Assembly: GCA_903844735.1 (NCBI GenBank)
Contig: CAIMUX010000064.1
Coordinates: 1-64,000, forward strand
From: Candidatus Eiseniibacteriota bacterium
Lineage (GTDB): Bacteria; Eisenbacteria; RBG-16-71-46; CAIMUX01
Direction of reading: 5' to 3'
Length of the DNA stretch: 64,000 bases
In this document: positions 54,139 through 62,523 of the stretch, one piece after another
How the letters are laid out: each line of letters starts with the position of its first letter
Position numbering within the stretch: the stretch's first letter is position 1
Notes under the pieces: generated by a model
What the model was told of the DNA's origin: nothing
Seen by the model: only the letters and a program-made list of their open reading frames with translations
Database searches by the model: none
Made by a program: the position numbers and the translations under genes

Positions 54139-55494
54139 CTACCGGTAGTTCGCCTTGATCCTGCCCCAGCTTGTCCGTTCGGTCGGAACCGACGTCTGGC
54201 ATGTAGCCGGGGTGCACAGCACACTGTCACCCTGATACTGGCCCGGACCGGCTGCACATGCGGCCGCCGTAACCGCCCGGCAGATCCCATCGGTGAAACA
54301 ACAGGCGCCCGTCGCGGGCTGGGGCTGCGGACAGAGGTTCGGATCGCAGCTCGTGTTCAGCCCGGACCAAGCGCCGTCCAGCGCGGTGCACCCCACCTCG
54401 GTCAGGAGCTGACAGGAGCCGTCCGGTAAGCAGCAGGCTCCCTGCGGCTGCACGCAGACGTTCGGCGTGCAGTCTGTGCCGATTCCGAGCCACTGCGCAC
54501 CCGCCTGAGCGCATTGCGCCGCGGTCACAACCTGACACACGCCATCCGGAAAGCAGCAGCCCGCCGGCGGTTGTGCGCACAGATTCGGTGTGCAGTTGCT
54601 GCCATAGCCGAGCCACACCGTACCGGCAGCCTGGGCACAATCAGCCGCCGTCAACAGTCGGCAGGAGCCATCCGGAAAGCAGCAGGCTCCCGACGGCTGC
54701 ACGCAGGGGTTCGGATCACAGTCGGAACCATAGCCCAACCAGTCTCCACCTGAAACGTCACACTCTGTCTGCAGGACATACACGCACGCTCCATCGGGAA
54801 AACAGCAGGCACCCTGGGGCTGCGGGCAGGGGCTCGGTGTGCAGGAACTGCCATACCCTAGCCGAATGTCAAAGCATTCGGCCTCGGGGACGATCGTGCA
54901 GGAACCATCGGGATGACAGCAGACCGCATTCACCGGGCAGTCGATCACGAGGGCCGGGGCGGTCGCGGGGTATCCAATCGTGGCCGCAAACGAAGCCGCG
55001 GCGACTTCCCAGACTCCCTGGAACATATAGATCAGGTAGCTCCCGGGCTGGATCGTGAACGATGCCTCCAGCCCCAGAACGTGGTTGGCAACTCCGTCAT
55101 AGCCCAGGCCAACCCACGCGATATCAGGCGGGGCTCCATTGTTCCCCGACCTGCTGGTCACGACCTTGTTGGCCGTCGTGTTGATGGCCACCCACGACCC
55201 GACGAGGATCCCGCTGGAATTGTAGTAGAGAGTGACATTCGATTCGCCGAGCACCAGGACGTACATGGTGCTCGTCGCGCAGTCATAACGTAGGTAGGCA
55301 TTGCAAGAGAGCGGCATTGTCGAATCACCGCTCCGGTGCATCTCGGCAAAGAAATCGTTCGTGAGATCCCACTCTGCCGTATTTCCATCGACCACCGCGG
55401 TGCCGTAGCCGGGGGCCGGAGGAGTGGCGAACGAAGACGGCGGCAAGAGGCCCATCGCGATGATCGGTAGAACCCACCATGGCAGGCTCCTCAC
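54139..55494 (-). CDS. Secreted Cys-rich repeat protein
   Basis: 451 residues; GTG start with GGGAGGT 6 nt upstream. Signal peptide ~1-23, a beta-rich N-terminal domain (~25-185: TAVVDGNTAEWDLTNDFF suggests a carbohydrate-binding-like 'CBM9/DOMON-like' fold, not certain). Then six 39-43-residue Cys repeats (~192-438), each with CC-x-P-D-G-x-C...C...G..C.P..C. Such ACCFPDGSC repeats are widespread in Planctomycetes and FCB candidate phyla, function unknown. The protein ends in TSWGRIKANYR, a short aromatic/basic tail that looks like a terminal signal. Glycosyltransferases lie on both sides. Confidence 0.8.
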   Translation of the reverse strand: MRSLPWWVLPIIAMGLLPPSSFATPPAPGYGTAVVDGNTAEWDLTNDFFAEMHRSGDSTMPLSCNAYLRYDCATSTMYVLVLGESNVTLYYNSSGILVGSWVAINTTANKVVTSRSGNNGAPPDIAWVGLGYDGVANHVLGLEASFTIQPGSYLIYMFQGVWEVAAASFAATIGYPATAPALVIDCPVNAVCCHPDGSCTIVPEAECFDIRLGYGSSCTPSPCPQPQGACCFPDGACVYVLQTECDVSGGDWLGYGSDCDPNPCVQPSGACCFPDGSCRLLTAADCAQAAGTVWLGYGSNCTPNLCAQPPAGCCFPDGVCQVVTAAQCAQAGAQWLGIGTDCTPNVCVQPQGACCLPDGSCQLLTEVGCTALDGAWSGLNTSCDPNLCPQPQPATGACCFTDGICRAVTAAACAAGPGQYQGDSVLCTPATCQTSVPTERTSWGRIKANYR

Positions 55495-55674
55495 TTCGCA
55501 CCTCCCGGCGACACGGTCACTCTTTGCGGAGACGCCTTGTTGAGTCCGACCCCTTCTTCCATGGTATCGTATTCGGCTGGCCCTTCGGAATCGTTGAGCG
55601 CATTATTCTTTCGTGATTTCTCTATACTGGCGCGCGGTACAGTCCGGAGCCGCACGTCCCCTCACAGCGGGTCG

Positions 55675-56319
55675 TCAGGTACGGCGTCGCCCCCTGACAA
55701 GACCAAGAACAGCAATCCCCAGACCCAGAAGAGCCACAGATGCCGGCTCGGGAACCGGGTTGACCCCGGTCGCGTCCCCACGCAAGTCGTCGACGAGCCA
55801 CATGTTTCCGGAGTTGACCTCCCCGCGCAGGACTACGTAATCGATAAACGTCCCGGCCGCGGCGCTCACGGTCAAGGTCCGCATCGGAGCGCTGAGATCG
55901 CACCCGCCAACGACAGAGAGGACACTCGCATCCGTCAGGTGCGCCTCCAGATAGAAATCCGAGCAGGAGCTGTATCCGGCCGAGAAGAACGTCCCGTCTT
56001 TATGGACGAAGTCGGCCTTCACGCCCTCGGCGGTTGCATTAGGGCCGGCCCACAGCCAGAAGTCACCGTTGTGGTGATACTGGGGAGCCCAGTCGTTCCA
56101 ACCCATATCGAGATCGTCCGAATACGTGTTGTAGAGAGAGGTCCGGCTGTCTCCGTAGATCGAGTCGAAACCATCGAGGCTTCGGATCGAGACACCTTGA
56201 ATGTCGTCTGCGGGATGTCCATCCACCCCGTTCTCGAAATTAATGCACCATGCAGACGCGCCGCTGGGGACAAGAATCGCCAACCCCATGATTAGCATCA
56301 CCATAAGTAATCTTTTCAT
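55675..56319 (-). CDS. PEP-CTERM anchored exported protein
   Basis: 214 residues. Signal peptide ~1-23 (MKRLLMVMLIMGLAILVPSG), a ~150-residue beta-rich ectodomain with two likely disulfide-forming Cys pairs, and a textbook PEP-CTERM tail: VPEPASVALLGLGIAVLG, then the basic RGRRR. The tail is recognised by exosortase, which is not in this window. Such proteins are exported with exopolysaccharide synthesis and are often glycosylated, consistent with the flanking transferases. The ectodomain itself is not recognised. Confidence 0.88.
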   Translation of the reverse strand: MKRLLMVMLIMGLAILVPSGASAWCINFENGVDGHPADDIQGVSIRSLDGFDSIYGDSRTSLYNTYSDDLDMGWNDWAPQYHHNGDFWLWAGPNATAEGVKADFVHKDGTFFSAGYSSCSDFYLEAHLTDASVLSVVGGCDLSAPMRTLTVSAAAGTFIDYVVLRGEVNSGNMWLVDDLRGDATGVNPVPEPASVALLGLGIAVLGLVRGRRRT

Positions 56320-56641
56320 AGGTATGACTTCATCCTTTCAGAGTTCCTGAAAACTACCGGCAGTCCCAGCTCAAGCCAAGGCCACCCGCTGATTCTACCA
56401 AGGTTGGGTCATTAAGTATAGAGAAATTCCCGCCCGCGGGCGTGGCGACCGCCTCCCGCGGCCCCGGGACACAGACATGGCAGCCCAGTCTCGGGATCAC
56501 GTCCCCGGGGACACGGACCGGGAGGGACACCGCGGAATGCGGTTGGGGTTGGGGCCGGCGCCCGGCGAGGCTATCCTGCCTCCGGCCCCGTCTCCTGCCC
56601 GCATGTCGCGGCGCTGTGGACCGGCCGCGGAGCGAAACGCC
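56320..56641. other. Divergent intergenic region PEP-CTERM / GT4
   Basis: About 320 bp. On the minus strand TATACT occurs near 56413-56424 within TTTCTCTATACT; the same 12-mer occurs at 55614-55627. No clear -35 is seen. An in-frame extension of the GT4 gene back to 56477 is possible but less likely. Confidence 0.4.
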
Positions 56642-57691
56642 ATGCGCATTCTTCATCTGCTCGACATCCCGTGGCACAGCGGGCTCGCGCACTACGCCCT
56701 CAGCCTGGCCGCCGCCCTACGCGGCGTCGGGCACGAGACATGGATCGGCGCGAGGCAGAGTTCAGGCCCGTGGACGGCGGCCGGGGCGCTCGGACTCCCG
56801 TGCGTGCCCTACGCCCGGCTTTCTTCGCTCCCGGCGCTGCAGGCTTTTCTTCGCCGCGAACGGATCGGTGTGGTCGACGCCCATACCGGAGGCACCCACA
56901 CCCTCGCCGTGGCAGCCACCGCCGGGCTGGCAGCCGTCGTGGTGCGCACCCGCGGCGACGCGCGCCCCGTACGCAAGCGTCCGGGAGCCGGGCTCCTTTT
57001 CCGCCGCACCGGCCGCATCATCGCGGCTGCCGAGTACATCCGGCAGCAGTATCTAGATGCGGTGGGGCTCCCCCCCGAACAGGTCGTCACGATCCTGCAG
57101 GGAGTCGAGTTGCCGCCGGCCGTGTCGGCACCGGCCGGTTCGCCCCGCGTCGCCATCGTGGGCCGGCTCGACCCGGTGAAGGGTCACGCCGACTTCCTCG
57201 CGGCCGCGGCTCTGATCCTTCCCCGGCATCCGGGAACCCGCTTCATCGTCGCCGGCCGTCCCGAAACAATCGCACGGTCCGATCTCGAGCGGCAGGCCCG
57301 CGACCTCGGGCTGGGAGAGGCCGTCGAAATCACGGGGCATCTTGATGACCTCGCCGCGCTGCACCGCGAGGCCGGCATAGGGGTGGTGGCGTCCACGGGA
57401 AGCGAGGCGGTCTCGCGCGTCACTCTGGAGTGGCTGGCGGCGGGCCGGCCGGTGGTGGCGACCCGCGTGGGCGGGATCCCGGAACTCGTGGATGACGGGC
57501 GCACCGGGTTCCTCGTGCCGCCGCGCGACCCCGCAGCCCTGGCGGAGGCGATCGGAGTGTTGCTCGCGCATGACGAGAGGCGGCGGGTCATGGGCGAGGC
57601 GGCGCGCGCGGACGCGGTGGCCCGTTTCTCGCTTTCCCGCTTCGCGGCGGAGACGGTGCGCGTCTACGAGGAGGCCGGATGCCCCGCCTGA
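56642..57691 (+). CDS. GT4-family glycosyltransferase
   Basis: Cytoplasmic GT-B retaining transferase, 349 residues from the ATG at 56642 (GGAG 9 nt upstream). The N-terminal MRILHLLDIPWHSGLAHYAL has the acceptor-side glycine loop. The C-terminal domain has VAIVGRLDPVKGHADFL, GTRFIVAGR, and the donor-binding E-x7-E in SEAVSRVTLEWLAAGRPVVA. A partial copy of its 3' end lies at 49547-49654. It overlaps the following GT2 gene by 13 nt. Sugar and acceptor are unknown; lipopolysaccharide or exopolysaccharide assembly is likely. Confidence 0.9.
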   Translation: MRILHLLDIPWHSGLAHYALSLAAALRGVGHETWIGARQSSGPWTAAGALGLPCVPYARLSSLPALQAFLRRERIGVVDAHTGGTHTLAVAATAGLAAVVVRTRGDARPVRKRPGAGLLFRRTGRIIAAAEYIRQQYLDAVGLPPEQVVTILQGVELPPAVSAPAGSPRVAIVGRLDPVKGHADFLAAAALILPRHPGTRFIVAGRPETIARSDLERQARDLGLGEAVEITGHLDDLAALHREAGIGVVASTGSEAVSRVTLEWLAAGRPVVATRVGGIPELVDDGRTGFLVPPRDPAALAEAIGVLLAHDERRRVMGEAARADAVARFSLSRFAAETVRVYEEAGCPA

Positions 57692-58491
57692 GCGCGATCC
57701 TCGTGGTGCGTAACGAGGCGGGGCAACTCGATGACTGCCTCGCGGGTGTGGTCGGTCTCGCCGACGAGATCATCCTAGTCGATGACGAATCGAACGACGA
57801 CACGCGGGACGTGGCCCGTCGGTTCACCGACCGCGTGCTCACCCGAAAGCTCGATCGGTTCGGCGCGCAGCGGCAATTTGCCCTCGATCACGCCACCGGC
57901 GACTGGGTCCTCTCTATCGACGCCGATGAGCGGATCACCCCTGCGCTGCGTGCCGAGATCGTGCGTGTCCTCGACGACCCCAGCGCGTCGGATGGCTACG
58001 AGATCCGCCGCGTTGTCTTCTTCCTCGGGCGACGGCTGCGCCATGGCGGCCTGGGCGACGAGCACGTGCTGAGGCTCTTCCGCCGGGCACGAGCCCGTTT
58101 CAGCGACAACGCCGTCCACGAGCACGTCATGGTGGACGGCCGCACCGCCAAGCTGCAAGGGGCCTTGGAGCATCACACGCACCGATCGCTTCGTCGCTAT
58201 GTGAAGAAGGTCAACCTTTACACCGACCTCGCCGCCGGGGAGCGGTTCGACCGCGGCGGTCGCTTCCACTGGTGGATGCACTTGCGCCCGGTGTGGAAGT
58301 TCTTCTCGCGGTTTGTGCTGCGCGGTGGATTTCTCGACGGGCACGCCGGGTTCATCTATGCAGGACTGACGGCGTACGCGACGTGGCTGCGGGCGCTCAA
58401 GATGTGGGAGATGGGGCGCACCGGTACGTCTCTCGCCGGGATCAAATCTGGGGCTTCACGGGCTCCCGACAACATGACAAACGTATCGTAA
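57679..58491 (+). CDS. GT2-family glycosyltransferase (LPS-core WaaE-like)
   Basis: GT-A inverting transferase, 270 residues. N-terminal SAILVVRNEAGQLDDCL, the nucleotide-binding EIILVDDESNDDT, and the metal-binding DxD as LSIDADERITP. The second half, HGGLGDEHVLRLFRR, ALEHHTHRSLRRYVKKVNLY and WKFFSRFVLRGGFLDGHAGF, is characteristic of the LPS-core beta-glucosyltransferase (WaaE/KdtX) family. Overlaps the GT4 gene, so the two probably build the same glycan. Confidence 0.9.
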   Translation: MPRLSAILVVRNEAGQLDDCLAGVVGLADEIILVDDESNDDTRDVARRFTDRVLTRKLDRFGAQRQFALDHATGDWVLSIDADERITPALRAEIVRVLDDPSASDGYEIRRVVFFLGRRLRHGGLGDEHVLRLFRRARARFSDNAVHEHVMVDGRTAKLQGALEHHTHRSLRRYVKKVNLYTDLAAGERFDRGGRFHWWMHLRPVWKFFSRFVLRGGFLDGHAGFIYAGLTAYATWLRALKMWEMGRTGTSLAGIKSGASRAPDNMTNVS

Positions 58492-58496
58492 CTGCG

Positions 58497-58590
58497 CAGG
58501 TAGCCAGAAGCCGGGAGTCAGAATGAGGACGCTCCCCGACCTGAAACTTCTGAATTCTGACACCTGAATCCTGTCTACCTGAGTAGTAAC
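58497..58590. repeat. Interspersed palindromic repeat, copy 4 (complete element)
   Basis: Nested inverted repeats: CAGGTAG (58497-58503) with CTACCTG (58575-58581), and GTCAGAAT (58517-58524) with ATTCTGAC (58554-58561). The spacers between the pairs are 13 nt on both sides and partly complementary. This gives an ~85-bp imperfect palindrome between two convergent genes, which could also act as a bidirectional terminator. Confidence 0.85.
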
Positions 58591-58597
58591 GTGCTCC

Positions 58598-59281
58598 TTA
58601 CATCGCCCAGTCGATGCGATCCTGGATCGCCGCCTGCTTCTTCGGCCCGATCCCCTTCACCCGCAGAAGATCGCGAGGGGACCGAAACGGTCCGGCCTTC
58701 TCCCGCTCCTCCACGATCCGCTTCGCGAGCGCCGGGCCGACACCGGGCAACGCCTCGAGGTCGAGCGCCGAAGCCCGGTTGATCGCGATGCGCCCCGTCG
58801 CGGCAACGCCTGCCGGGATGCTCGACGCCGACTCGATCGGGACTGCCTCCAAGGCCCCGGCCCCGGGTAGGGAAGCCGTCGATTCTGCCACGGCCCCATC
58901 GAAAACAGTTTCACCTGTCTCATCACTTCTGTGTGCTGCGATGAATTTTCCGTCGGCAGGATTCTTGGACGTGGCGCTAGGCGTGATTCCGGACATGGTC
59001 CAAGGCATGGTCCCAGACATGGTCGCGGGCATGGTCCCAGACATCGCGCGTGCGACGGCGGCAGGCATGGCTCCGGGCACGGCTCCTCGCCGGCCACCCG
59101 CGAGGTCAGCCCCTGCTCCCAACGACTCCGCCCGCGCCGCCTGTGCCCGCGTCAGCCAGGCCGAAAGCTCGCGATCCGGCCGCGCCTTCCGCTCATCCCG
59201 TAGAAGAGCAGCTCCCTGGCCGAGGACAAGCAGACTGAGCAATCCCAGGAGGGCCCTACGTTCTTCGGGGGTCAGAATCAT
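58598..59281 (-). CDS. ComEA-like helix-hairpin-helix protein
   Basis: 227 residues; ATG with GGAGG 5 nt upstream. A short N-terminal membrane segment (~12-28) anchors the protein. A low-complexity Met/Thr/Pro linker follows (~67-105), then tandem HhH motifs at ~168-226: INRASALDLEALPGVGPALA and LLRVKGIGPKKQAAI. This is the ComEA arrangement (membrane anchor plus HhH that binds incoming DNA non-specifically). A role in DNA uptake with the type IV pilus is plausible but not proven; comEC/comF are not in the window. Confidence 0.85.
   Translation of the reverse strand: MILTPEERRALLGLLSLLVLGQGAALLRDERKARPDRELSAWLTRAQAARAESLGAGADLAGGRRGAVPGAMPAAVARAMSGTMPATMSGTMPWTMSGITPSATSKNPADGKFIAAHRSDETGETVFDGAVAESTASLPGAGALEAVPIESASSIPAGVAATGRIAINRASALDLEALPGVGPALAKRIVEEREKAGPFRSPRDLLRVKGIGPKKQAAIQDRIDWAM
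58992..59087 (-). repeat. 24-bp tandem repeats in the ComEA-like gene
   Basis: Four units of 24 bp, each of two 12-bp halves (GACATGGTCCAA / GGCATGGTCCCA on the plus strand). They encode the Met-rich linker MSGTMPATMSGTMPWTMSG. Confidence 0.85.
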
Positions 59282-59317
59282 CGGCCCTCCGCGGCGGCCC
59301 GCGGAGGCGGCCGGCCG

Positions 59318-61759
59318 CTAGTTGAGAAAACACCAAGTGAGCCCCATGCGGTACGTGCGCAGGGGCAGGGTCCACCAGGTCGATCCGGACGGATCCAGAG
59401 AAATCCCGCTCTCGTAGTCTGCCGCCGGCGCAAGGTCGCTCTCCAGATTGAGAAGCACCACGAAGATCGAGAGCTCGTCGACCTGCACGGTGATCCCGGC
59501 GTCGTAGCGATCCCCCGCGACTAGCGTGCCGTACGGGGTCGATCGCGGGCCGGAGATCGCGCCACGCACGAACCCGTCGACTCGCAGATCAGAAGAGAAG
59601 AACGCGCGACGCAGGGACAGGCGCGCCCGCCCGTCCCATGGCGCCATCCACAACTGATCCTCCACCGCGGGCCTCGCCGTCCTTCCGGTTCCCTCTACCT
59701 CGAACGCCAGGCCGCGGCCCAAGTCGACCGTCGCGGCACCGCGCAGCGAGACCGCCTGCACCGTGCGATCGAGCGACGCTGCCGAGAGCGATGCGTATCC
59801 CTCCGGCGTGAAGAGCGAGAGTTCCCCGGGACCCGGCGCCACCGCATGGTCGATCCGCACGCCGCGCGCGTGTAGTGTCCAGTGCGTACGCGGCGCCACG
59901 CCCTCCAGAGCCGCCTCCACCCGGGCCGGTGCCTCCAGCCGGCGATCGGGGTCCACCACCAGCCGTTCCTTGCCTGGGGTGCTCCCGCTGACCCAAGCCC
60001 CTTGGCCGACGGCGCCGGCCAGGTCGCCGGCGAGCCGAGGCACCAGCGCACCGCGAACGCAGCGGTCGGCGTGCAGCCGCATCACCCAACCGCGGGGCAG
60101 AGGACGCTCGGCCGTGGCCGCGGCCACCCAGCCGGATTTGCCCGGCGCGGGGGTCGCCCATCCGACTGAGGACCGGAACTGCCAGAATCCCGACACCCCA
60201 TCCATCCCCCCAGCCAGTCCCGGGCCATTGTCGCTACGATCTTCCGAGATCTGCGGCCAGGCCGGCTGGTTGAATCTGCGGCGCTGCCGGTCGAGTTGCA
60301 GCGTCAGCATCGGCCGCAGCCCAGCGCGACGTCCTTCGATACGCAGCAGGCCGCGCGCCAAGGCCTCCTTCCGGCTCGCCGGCACGTTTCCCTCCCACGC
60401 CAGGCGTTCCCAGCTCATCGCCATCGACAGATCGGCCGCCCACGCACGGCGGCACAGTGCCAGGCCGGCGTCCCAAGCGGAGCGGTCGTGCAAGTAGCGC
60501 TCAGACCGGCTGGGGCGTACGCGCGTCTTTGCCTGCCTCCAGCCCAAGCGCCACCCTCCCCACGCGGTACCGCGGTCGGTTCTCAGGAGCAGGTTTTCAC
60601 CGAACTGGCGGAAGTAGTCGATCCCAAAGCGGCCATCGGTCTTGGAGTCGGCATAACCGAATCGGGTCAACCGCGACCCCGAGGGGCGAGAGACGAAGAA
60701 CTCCTCGGTGTGGACACCACTGGAGCCGCTGGTAAGCCGGAAGCCGCTCATCGCACGCGAAGAATCGGGCCGCAAGAGATCCATCGCCACCATGGGTCCA
60801 CCCGAAGGGTTCGACGGAAGCAGCAGCGGATCGGCCGGAAGGAGCGAGACTTGCTCCAGCCAGAGCGGCCCCACCGGGTCGGGCGTCATCTCGGGATAGC
60901 CGGACGGTGCCAGCGGCATCCCCTCGAGCAAGTAGGCGGCAGGCTCGCGACCGGGCAGGTCACCGGCGTCGATCGGGTCCGGCGCGTTGTAAGCGGCACT
61001 AGGGATCCGGCGCAAGCCCCCCGACCACTCCAGCACCTCGCGCAGCACAGCCTCAGTGGAGCGATCCGCGATTTTACGCGGGAGTACGAAGCCGCCCGGT
61101 CCGCGCGCAACAGCGACGGCCGGGAGCGACGCCCGGGTCCACGAGTGAGAACGCCGGCCCCTACCCGCCGCCCGAACCGCCGCCGAATCAGCCTTGGCGC
61201 TCGATGTGTCGGGAGCGGATCCGGCGCTGTCCACGGGCGCAGCGCGCACACCGTCCGGGATGGGCACGACGCGGTCGACCGGCGCAGCGCGCACGCTGTC
61301 CGGGAGAGGCACAGCGCGGTCGACCGCCCCGCCCTGGCCCTCCGGCACCTTGGGAATTCCGGTAGAGGCCTGAGCAAGAAGAGCCGACGGTACCGCCTTC
61401 GACGAAGCCGCGGCCGAGTTCGCGACGGTGGCCGGGCCAGAGGCCGCAAGACACACAAGGAGACAGGCCGGGAGGAAAGGGGACGAAACAAGCCGGAAAA
61501 GAAGAGACCAGACGAAGCGCTGTTGCCGTCGATGAAGATGAACACCCGGAAGCGCGGCGAAGCAGGGAAAAATCAGACGGCTCAGGCAGCGCGAGCCCCG
61601 GGATCGATCCCAATCGCACGCATCTCGCAGGCGCTCTGTCGCGCCTGTGCGTCGAGGAACCCGGGCAGCTCGTCTCGCACCCGTTCGAAGATCTCCGCAG
61701 CTTCCCGCCATTCCTCCGCCGACTCCAGCGCCACCCCCAGGTGATAGAGGATACTGCAC
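59318..61759 (-). CDS. Putative outer-membrane beta-barrel protein (start unresolved)
   Basis: Up to 813 residues from the ATG at 61759. A signal-like hydrophobic stretch (LPACLLVCLAASGPATVAN) occurs only at ~97-115, with no ATG, GTG or TTG close before it, and the upstream part overlaps the TPR gene. The real start is therefore unclear (a rare start codon such as CTG/ATT near 61570, or a frameshift). After it come a Pro/Val 15-residue repeat, a plug-like segment (~230-330: AAYLLEGMPLAPSG, VGPLWLEQVSLLP) and ~450 residues of alternating aromatic beta-strand text ending TYRMGLTWCFLN. It resembles TonB-receptor/porin-like proteins; the ligand is unknown. Confidence 0.6.
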   Translation of the reverse strand: MQYPLSPGGGAGVGGGMAGSCGDLRTGARRAARVPRRTGATERLRDACDWDRSRGSRCLSRLIFPCFAALPGVHLHRRQQRFVWSLLFRLVSSPFLPACLLVCLAASGPATVANSAAASSKAVPSALLAQASTGIPKVPEGQGGAVDRAVPLPDSVRAAPVDRVVPIPDGVRAAPVDSAGSAPDTSSAKADSAAVRAAGRGRRSHSWTRASLPAVAVARGPGGFVLPRKIADRSTEAVLREVLEWSGGLRRIPSAAYNAPDPIDAGDLPGREPAAYLLEGMPLAPSGYPEMTPDPVGPLWLEQVSLLPADPLLLPSNPSGGPMVAMDLLRPDSSRAMSGFRLTSGSSGVHTEEFFVSRPSGSRLTRFGYADSKTDGRFGIDYFRQFGENLLLRTDRGTAWGGWRLGWRQAKTRVRPSRSERYLHDRSAWDAGLALCRRAWAADLSMAMSWERLAWEGNVPASRKEALARGLLRIEGRRAGLRPMLTLQLDRQRRRFNQPAWPQISEDRSDNGPGLAGGMDGVSGFWQFRSSVGWATPAPGKSGWVAAATAERPLPRGWVMRLHADRCVRGALVPRLAGDLAGAVGQGAWVSGSTPGKERLVVDPDRRLEAPARVEAALEGVAPRTHWTLHARGVRIDHAVAPGPGELSLFTPEGYASLSAASLDRTVQAVSLRGAATVDLGRGLAFEVEGTGRTARPAVEDQLWMAPWDGRARLSLRRAFFSSDLRVDGFVRGAISGPRSTPYGTLVAGDRYDAGITVQVDELSIFVVLLNLESDLAPAADYESGISLDPSGSTWWTLPLRTYRMGLTWCFLN
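61236..61325 (-). repeat. 45-bp repeats in the outer-membrane protein gene
   Basis: GGCGCAGCGCGCAC at 61236 and 61281 marks two 45-bp units, encoding VDRVVPIPDGVRAAP and VDRAVPLPDSVRAAP. Confidence 0.85.
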
Positions 61760-62523
61760 CGGCTTTCCGTGTCCGGTACCGGCCGCTCGAGGGCGGTCCG
61801 GAACTCATGCACCGCCTCCCGGTGGCGCCGCAGCGCCAAGAGGCAAACCCCCCGCAACTCCCGCGCGTGCAACTCCATCTCGACAGCGAGCCCCGGGCAG
61901 CTCAGAACGGTATCCAGCTCCTCCACCGCCTCCTCGAACAGCTCCATCCCGTGGTGCGAGACGGCCAGATCATAGTGTCCCGCAGCGTCGTCCCCGGCAA
62001 TTTGATTCTTGATCCCGTGGCGGAACTCCTCGATGAGCGCGCCGAGGTCGATCCACTCGTCACTTTGAATCACGGAAAGATCATCGCGAACGGACGTCCG
62101 GGCGCCCGAGGACTCCAACACGCCCAGCACCGAATCGCGGGTGGCCTCCGGGATCCGCTCCGCGCCCGGCACGCCCATTTCCTGCAAGCGGGAGATTCGG
62201 CGGCGCGCGGTGCTGCTTCCGGAATCAATTCGGAGCGCCTCGAGGAAGGCCTCCAATGCCTCTTCCATCACGCCCGCCTCGATCCAGGCATCGCCGAGTT
62301 GCTCGAGGTAGTGGACCTCCGCGACGGAGTCCTCCAGCTTGCGCGCGATCTCCACCAGGCGTCCGAGCACCATCGGCTCCAGCGACGTTTCGTGCGCGGC
62401 CCGGTCGTAGAGCCCACGGGCCTCGGCCCACTGTCCCGACTCGTACGCCGCCTCCGCACGATCGACGAGTGAGCGAAGCGTGACACCCGACGGCCAGGAG
62501 ATCTCCTCAGGGTCGAGCCCCAC
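61582..62523 (-). CDS. TPR protein, probably the 3' part of a frameshifted gene
   Basis: 313 residues from a GTG at 62523, without a good Shine-Dalgarno. All-helical TPR text: AEAAYESGQWAEARGLYDRA, EDSVAEVHYLEQLGDAW, EEALEAFLEALRID, AVSHHGMELFEEAVEELD, LGVALESAEEWREAAEIFER. Its 5' end overlaps the next TPR gene by 17 nt. The frame continues upstream, without a stop, as far as a C12 homopolymer at 62566-62577; one C fewer there would fuse both frames into one ~795-residue protein. Most likely this is the C-terminal half of that protein. Confidence 0.7.
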   Translation of the reverse strand: MGLDPEEISWPSGVTLRSLVDRAEAAYESGQWAEARGLYDRAAHETSLEPMVLGRLVEIARKLEDSVAEVHYLEQLGDAWIEAGVMEEALEAFLEALRIDSGSSTARRRISRLQEMGVPGAERIPEATRDSVLGVLESSGARTSVRDDLSVIQSDEWIDLGALIEEFRHGIKNQIAGDDAAGHYDLAVSHHGMELFEEAVEELDTVLSCPGLAVEMELHARELRGVCLLALRRHREAVHEFRTALERPVPDTESRCSILYHLGVALESAEEWREAAEIFERVRDELPGFLDAQARQSACEMRAIGIDPGARAA

